Shown here one piece after another: positions 14,402 to 17,473 of a DNA stretch of 17,473 nucleotides; within the stretch, counting starts at the first letter, position 1; each line of letters starts with the position of its first letter. The stretch is from Verrucomicrobiota bacterium. Lineage in GTDB: Bacteria; Verrucomicrobiota; Verrucomicrobiia; Chthoniobacterales; UBA10450. Under the pieces are notes generated by a model. The model had not been told where the DNA came from, searched no databases, and was given only the letters and a program-made list of their open reading frames with translations. The position numbers and the translations under genes are program-made. The stretch spans positions 1-17,473 of the forward strand of contig QHPN01000070.1 of the NCBI GenBank assembly GCA_003219115.1, given 5' to 3'.

Positions 14402-14905
14402 TCAAATTTCCTCCATTCCAGGCAGGCCGATTTTCACCGATTCCTGCGCCCGCAAATGCGTAAGCGCAATTGCGAGCGCATCAGCCGAATCTGGATCCGG
14501 CATTTCGGTTAAACCGAGCAAGGCCCGCATCATGAATGCGACCTGATTCTTCTTCGCACCGCCGGTCCCGACTGTCGCCTGTTTGATTCGTTTCGGCGCG
14601 TACTCAAAAACCGGAAGGCCGTTTTCCGCCGCAGCAAGGATAGCGGCGCCGCGTGCCGCACCAAGCAAAATCGCGGTCTTGTAACTCTGCACGTAAATGA
14701 CGGACTCAAGTGCGCAGCAATCCGGCTCGTGCTCACGAATCAACTGCGTCAACTGATCGCGAATCGCAACCAGACACGCCGAGGATTTCAGTGAACTGGC
14801 GTTATGGATGGTGCCAAAGAAAAGCGCGCGCGATTTTCCATTCCCGCCGTCAACGATCGCCACGCCGCAGTTGCGCAAAGAAGCATCAATCGCGAGGACG
14901 CGCAT
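14402..14905 (-). CDS. ruvC: Holliday junction endodeoxyribonuclease RuvC
   Basis: RuvC is the dimeric nuclease that resolves Holliday junctions in homologous recombination. The protein has 167 residues, normal for the family. The RNase H-like fold and acidic catalytic residues are visible: Asp7 in LAIDASLRNCGVAI, Glu68 in CALESVIY, and two acidic residues in PDPDSADALAIALTH near the C-terminal part. The segment YAPKRIKQATVGTGGAKKNQ is the typical DNA-binding loop. The ruvA and ruvB genes are not adjacent. The stop at 14402 lies within a few bases of the lipB start and the ATG is 3 nt from the DUF4337 stop, so it is mid-operon. Confidence 0.94.
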   Translation of the reverse strand: MRVLAIDASLRNCGVAIVDGGNGKSRALFFGTIHNASSLKSSACLVAIRDQLTQLIREHEPDCCALESVIYVQSYKTAILLGAARGAAILAAAENGLPVFEYAPKRIKQATVGTGGAKKNQVAFMMRALLGLTEMPDPDSADALAIALTHLRAQESVKIGLPGMEEI

Positions 14906-14908
14906 GGC

Positions 14909-15436
14909 TCAATGTTGAACAAAACCCAGCGCGAGGAAAATACAGCCAACGCCGCCGATCACCATGCTCACCATCCAGTAGCGTCTGCGTTTCGTTAACG
15001 CCGAAATGGCAGCGATGGCAATTGCAATCTGAAATAAGGTCACGCCGCGCGCGAAAACCTCGTGCTGATGAAAGTTCGTCTTCGCTTCCGTCTGCTTTTC
15101 CCGTGCTTCTTTCTGAATCTCACTTTGTTCCTCGGAATACTTTTCCGCCCTTTCCTGGTCCCCCTCGCTGCTCGAACCGCTTAGGCTCATTTTCGCGTCC
15201 AGGACCGCGGCCTTGATTCCTTTCGCCTGATAAAACGCCCACTGATCAGCCGATTCGATCTGTTTCATCATTGCCTCATTGGCGTGACTTCCGGAAAGCA
15301 GTCCGGCGATTGCCGCCAACACCGCCAGAATCGCCGTGCTCAACGCCACCCACGAAATCCACTTCTCGCCGCCGTGCTCGGCATGATGATGAATTTCCTC
15401 GTGCAACTGTTCCAACGGCACTTCGGCTTCTTCCAT
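14909..15436 (-). CDS. DUF4337-like membrane protein
   Basis: The protein has 175 residues from the ATG at 15436, chosen because the family typically begins with an acidic MEE...LHEEIHHHA stretch. A GTG at 15487 would add 17 residues. The His/Glu-rich N-terminus (residues 9-22) is followed by transmembrane helix 1 at about 27-49. A charged, helical soluble stretch follows at about 55-128, rich in Glu/Lys/Gln (EEQSEIQKEAREKQTEAKTN). Two more helices lie at about 131-147 and 153-172. The topology suggests a small inner-membrane protein with a coiled-coil loop. Function is unknown. It sits 3 nt before ruvC and about 70 bp after the cNMP-fold gene, probably as part of the same transcript. Confidence 0.75.
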   Translation of the reverse strand: MEEAEVPLEQLHEEIHHHAEHGGEKWISWVALSTAILAVLAAIAGLLSGSHANEAMMKQIESADQWAFYQAKGIKAAVLDAKMSLSGSSSEGDQERAEKYSEEQSEIQKEAREKQTEAKTNFHQHEVFARGVTLFQIAIAIAAISALTKRRRYWMVSMVIGGVGCIFLALGFVQH

Positions 15437-15505
15437 TGCACCTAGCTTAGAATCGCGAGTGCCCGGTTCAAGATGGATCTCTGCCACTCGGCAGAAGCCT
15501 TGCTA

Positions 15506-15967
15506 TCACTTCGTTGTTGGCTTCAATGCCTCGATCAATTTCGTGCGCGAAGCTTGCAGGCGTCGCACCATTACCTGGCTCATCCGTCGAAACAATTGGT
15601 GACCGAGGGTGAGGTCTTCATTGCAGTACCTGTGAAGAAAATCGGCGTCGAAGAAAAGCGCGGTGGTTGGCTCGGTTGCCCGTGCGCTGAAATGCCAGAC
15701 ATAAGGCGGAAACATCCAGGACCAGCCTAACGGCTCGCCCGCAACCAGGATTTCAGTCGTGATCGCACCGTGCTCGAAAACGGATCCCTCCAGTGCGACA
15801 GACCCGTTCTCGATTAAATAAAAACCCTTGGCCGGTTCGGCGGCGCGGAAAATCATCTCGCCGCCCTCGAACTGCTTGATCGATGCACATCCGGCTAGAA
15901 GATCGAGATGAGGTGGTTCCATCTCCGCTAGGAATGGATGCGCGCCAACACGAGATCGTAAATCCAT
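15506..15967 (-). CDS. Single-domain cyclic-nucleotide-binding-fold protein
   Basis: The protein has 153 residues from the ATG at 15967; a GTG at 15979 would add four. It is one cNMP-binding (Crp/Fnr N-terminal) beta-barrel: HPFLAEMEPPHLDLLAGCAS, then FEGGEMIFRAAEPAKGFYLI, ENGSVALEG, and the phosphate-cassette region AGEPLGWSWMFPPYVWHFSA. A C-terminal helix follows (about 118-145). There is no DNA-binding domain after it, so it is not a Crp-type regulator by itself. The usual G-E-x-x-G-E and R-x-A of the cAMP pocket are altered to GEPLGWSW and FSARA, so cAMP binding is doubtful. It is the first gene of the run into DUF4337, ruvC, lipB and the hydrolase. Confidence 0.8.
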   Translation of the reverse strand: MDLRSRVGAHPFLAEMEPPHLDLLAGCASIKQFEGGEMIFRAAEPAKGFYLIENGSVALEGSVFEHGAITTEILVAGEPLGWSWMFPPYVWHFSARATEPTTALFFDADFLHRYCNEDLTLGHQLFRRMSQVMVRRLQASRTKLIEALKPTTK

Positions 15968-16021
15968 ATCTGCTTTCACATCAGAGCGTATGAGTTCAGT
16001 CCCCCTCTGGCCTGCCGATTT

Positions 16022-16049
16022 TTGCTAAAGATTAACCTTCAATTGTCAA
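16022..16049 (-). promoter_or_regulatory. Possible sigma70-type promoter for the cNMP-ruvC-lipB run
   Basis: On the minus strand a perfect TTGACA (plus-strand TGTCAA at 16044-16049) is followed after 16 bp by TAGCAA (plus-strand TTGCTA, 16022-16027). The -35 is exact and the -10 weak. It lies about 55 bp upstream of the cNMP-fold gene in the 148-bp region between divergent genes. Confidence 0.3.
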
Positions 16050-16115
16050 TCTGACGTTTGTGATTGCTTCGGCTGTTGTGGATGAGACTCTAATCAGTAC
16101 TCCTTACCGGGACCG

Positions 16116-17228
16116 ATGAAAGATCACGTCTTCACTCTTGGTATCGAGGAGGAATTCCAGATCATTGATCCGGAGACACGTGAGCTGCGATCTCACATTC
16201 AGGAAATCATTGCCGGCGGCAAAATCATTTTGAAAGAGCGGGTCAAGCCGGAGATGCACCAGTCGGTGGTCGAGCTGGGCACGGAAATTTGTAACGATGC
16301 ATCGTGTGCGCGCCAGCAGGTAATCGAATTGCGCAGTGAGCTGGCCACGCTGGCGGCACGCGACGGCTTGAAGATCGCATCGGCCGGCACTCATCCGTTT
16401 TCGCACTGGATGGATCAATTGATTACGGCCGACGAGCGCTACGCCACCATCGTCAAAGACATGCAGCAAATCGCGCGTGCCAATCTCATCTTCGGTTTGC
16501 ACGTGCACGTAGGCATTCCTGACCGTGAGGAAGCCATCGATATCATGAACCAGGCCCGTTACTTCCTGCCGCACCTGTACGCGTTGTCGGTCAACTCGCC
16601 CTTTTGGTTGGGCCAAAACACCGGGCTGAAAGCTTATCGGCAAATGATTTTCGAGCGTTTCCCGCGCACTGGAATTCCCGATGCCTTCGAAAGTCTGGGC
16701 GAATACGAGGATTATCTGAAGCTGCTGGTTACGACCAATTGTATCGACAATGCAAAAAGAATTTGGTGGGACATCCGGCTCCATCCTTTTTTCAACACCA
16801 TCGAATTCCGGATTTGTGATGCGCAATCGCGGGTAGATGACACTATCGCGCTCGCCTCACTGATGCAGGCAATCGTGGCCAAATTAGAAAAACTGCGCCG
16901 ACAAAACGTAACCTTTCGGATGTATCCTCGTCGTTTGATTGATGAGAACCGATGGCGCGCATCGCGCTACGGCATCGATGGGAAGCTGATCGATTTCGGG
17001 CGCAAATGTGAAATGGACGAACGCGATTTGCTACACGAGATGCTCGAGTTCATTGCTCCGGAAGTAGATGAACTCGGTAATCACGCGGAGATCGCGCACA
17101 TCGAAAAAATTATGCGCGAAGGCACGGGCGCGGATCGCCAATTAGCCGTCTGGGAGCAGACGCATGAGATCAAAGCAGTCGTGGATCACATTATTGGGGA
17201 AACATATGAAGGCTTAAGTGTCGGATAA
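16116..17228 (+). CDS. YbdK-like carboxylate-amine ligase (GCS2 family)
   Basis: This is an ATP-dependent ligase of the glutamate-cysteine ligase type 2 family, related to E. coli YbdK, which has weak gamma-glutamylcysteine synthetase activity. The protein has 370 residues, typical of the family. The hallmark ATP/metal motif GIEEEFQIID is at 9-18, followed by VVELGTEICN at 51-60. LHVHVGI is at 128-134, and FFNTIEFRICDAQSRVDDT is near residue 230. The C-terminal half has AYRQMIFERFPRTGIPDAF and RASRYGIDGKLIDFG, also usual. The true substrates in this clade are not established from sequence. No other glutathione-pathway gene is adjacent. Its last bases are overlapped by the start of the next plus-strand frame (GTG at 17218), suggesting coupling. 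Confidence 0.9.
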   Translation: MKDHVFTLGIEEEFQIIDPETRELRSHIQEIIAGGKIILKERVKPEMHQSVVELGTEICNDASCARQQVIELRSELATLAARDGLKIASAGTHPFSHWMDQLITADERYATIVKDMQQIARANLIFGLHVHVGIPDREEAIDIMNQARYFLPHLYALSVNSPFWLGQNTGLKAYRQMIFERFPRTGIPDAFESLGEYEDYLKLLVTTNCIDNAKRIWWDIRLHPFFNTIEFRICDAQSRVDDTIALASLMQAIVAKLEKLRRQNVTFRMYPRRLIDENRWRASRYGIDGKLIDFGRKCEMDERDLLHEMLEFIAPEVDELGNHAEIAHIEKIMREGTGADRQLAVWEQTHEIKAVVDHIIGETYEGLSVG

Positions 17229-17473
17229 GATCGACGATCGCTCGCGGCGGCAATTCTTGCGCGTGTGTCGCGAAGAGCCGTTTCGGATTTTTTTTCCTGC
17301 CGGCGCGCTACTCGGAGTTTTCGGTGTGTTGCTGTGGCCGCTGTTTTATACCAGCGGAGGTTATTCAAGAAATCGAGGGGCACGGCGATTAAGCCACCGC
17401 AAATCCCTCACCGGTTCCCGGTTTGCCGGGCGCTCATTAATTTCTGGCGCGCGGCTTGTAGTCTTCGCAGCAT
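17218..17473 (+). pseudogene. NnrS-like membrane protein, N-terminal fragment, partial and possibly frameshifted
   Basis: A GTG at 17218, with GAAGG five bases upstream (17208-17212), opens a frame that overlaps the ligase gene by 11 bp and stays open to the window edge. The first 46 residues are convincing: a charged N-terminus, then EEPFRIFFPAGALLGVFGVL and LWPLFY, the first transmembrane segment seen in NnrS-like haem-copper membrane proteins. After about 17360 the frame turns Arg/Ser-rich and no longer looks like a membrane protein. A neighbouring frame there reads IQEIEGHGD before a TAA at 17390. This suggests a frameshift or decay, but sequencing error at the end of a contig is also possible. 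The family assignment is tentative. Confidence 0.4.

Noticed and set aside
16104..16826. 240-residue minus-strand open frame across the YbdK-like ligase
   Set aside because: The opposite strand carries the clear GCS2 motifs; the antisense product has no domain.
17437..17473. Possible 3' end of a minus-strand gene (reads CCEDYKPRARN then stop)
   Set aside because: Only about a dozen codons are inside the window, too few to distinguish from chance.
1..17473. CRISPR array, tRNA, rRNA, prophage or insertion sequence
   Set aside because: I saw no regularly spaced repeats, no conserved rRNA segments, no cloverleaf that I could support, and no integrase or transposase motifs.

Overview
The window looks like chromosomal DNA of a Gram-negative, probably soil-type Verrucomicrobia (Chthoniobacter/Udaeobacter-like). 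This is an inference. It rests on an outer-membrane biogenesis pair (BamA and an OmpH/Skp chaperone), a futalosine-pathway menaquinone gene (mqnC), a bacterial 20S proteasome preceded by a UBact-type ubiquitin-like gene, few clear Shine-Dalgarno sequences, and interspersed palindromic repeats. There is no rRNA, tRNA, CRISPR array, phage or transposase gene.

Layout. Positions 1-5168 (+): mqnC, bamA, ompH, an intrinsic terminator, and a DUF3108 protein. Positions 5162-8414 (-): a tightly packed unit read right to left as UBact, prcB, prcA, an N-acetylmuramoyl-L-alanine amidase and a double peptidoglycan-binding-domain protein. The first two genes share one base (TAATG), the next pair overlap by ATGA, then comes a 1-nt gap, then ATGA again. 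Positions 8579-9585 (+), divergent from it: a secreted LysM protein and a double GYF_2 protein. Positions 9694-11436 (-): an MsbA-like ABC exporter, preceded by a 400-bp gene-free region rich in nested inverted repeats. Positions 11839-12735 (-): a beta-hydroxyacid dehydrogenase. Positions 12829-15967 (-): an operon-like run of a cNMP-fold protein, a DUF4337 membrane protein, ruvC, lipB and an HTH/metallo-beta-lactamase fusion. Positions 16116-17228 (+): a YbdK-like carboxylate-amine ligase, overlapped by the start of a possibly broken NnrS-like membrane gene that runs to the window end.

The main result is the UBact-proteasome locus. The 58-codon UBact gene is easy to miss because it is short and lies inside a spurious upstream extension of prcB in another frame. 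Its product ends in RYRQRTGQ. Together with a beta subunit carrying Thr1, Asp17 and Lys33 and an alpha subunit, it makes a protein-tagging and degradation module analogous to Pup-proteasome. The ligase, deamidase and ATPase ring are not in this window. Continuation of the same unit into two cell-wall genes, opposite a LysM gene, suggests a link between proteolysis and envelope maintenance that deserves testing.

Two further sequence-level observations stand out: a pair of inverted REP-like elements (9605-9687 and 12747-12818) whose stems show a compensatory base change, and a perfect 21-bp tandem duplication in ompH that adds exactly one heptad to its helix.
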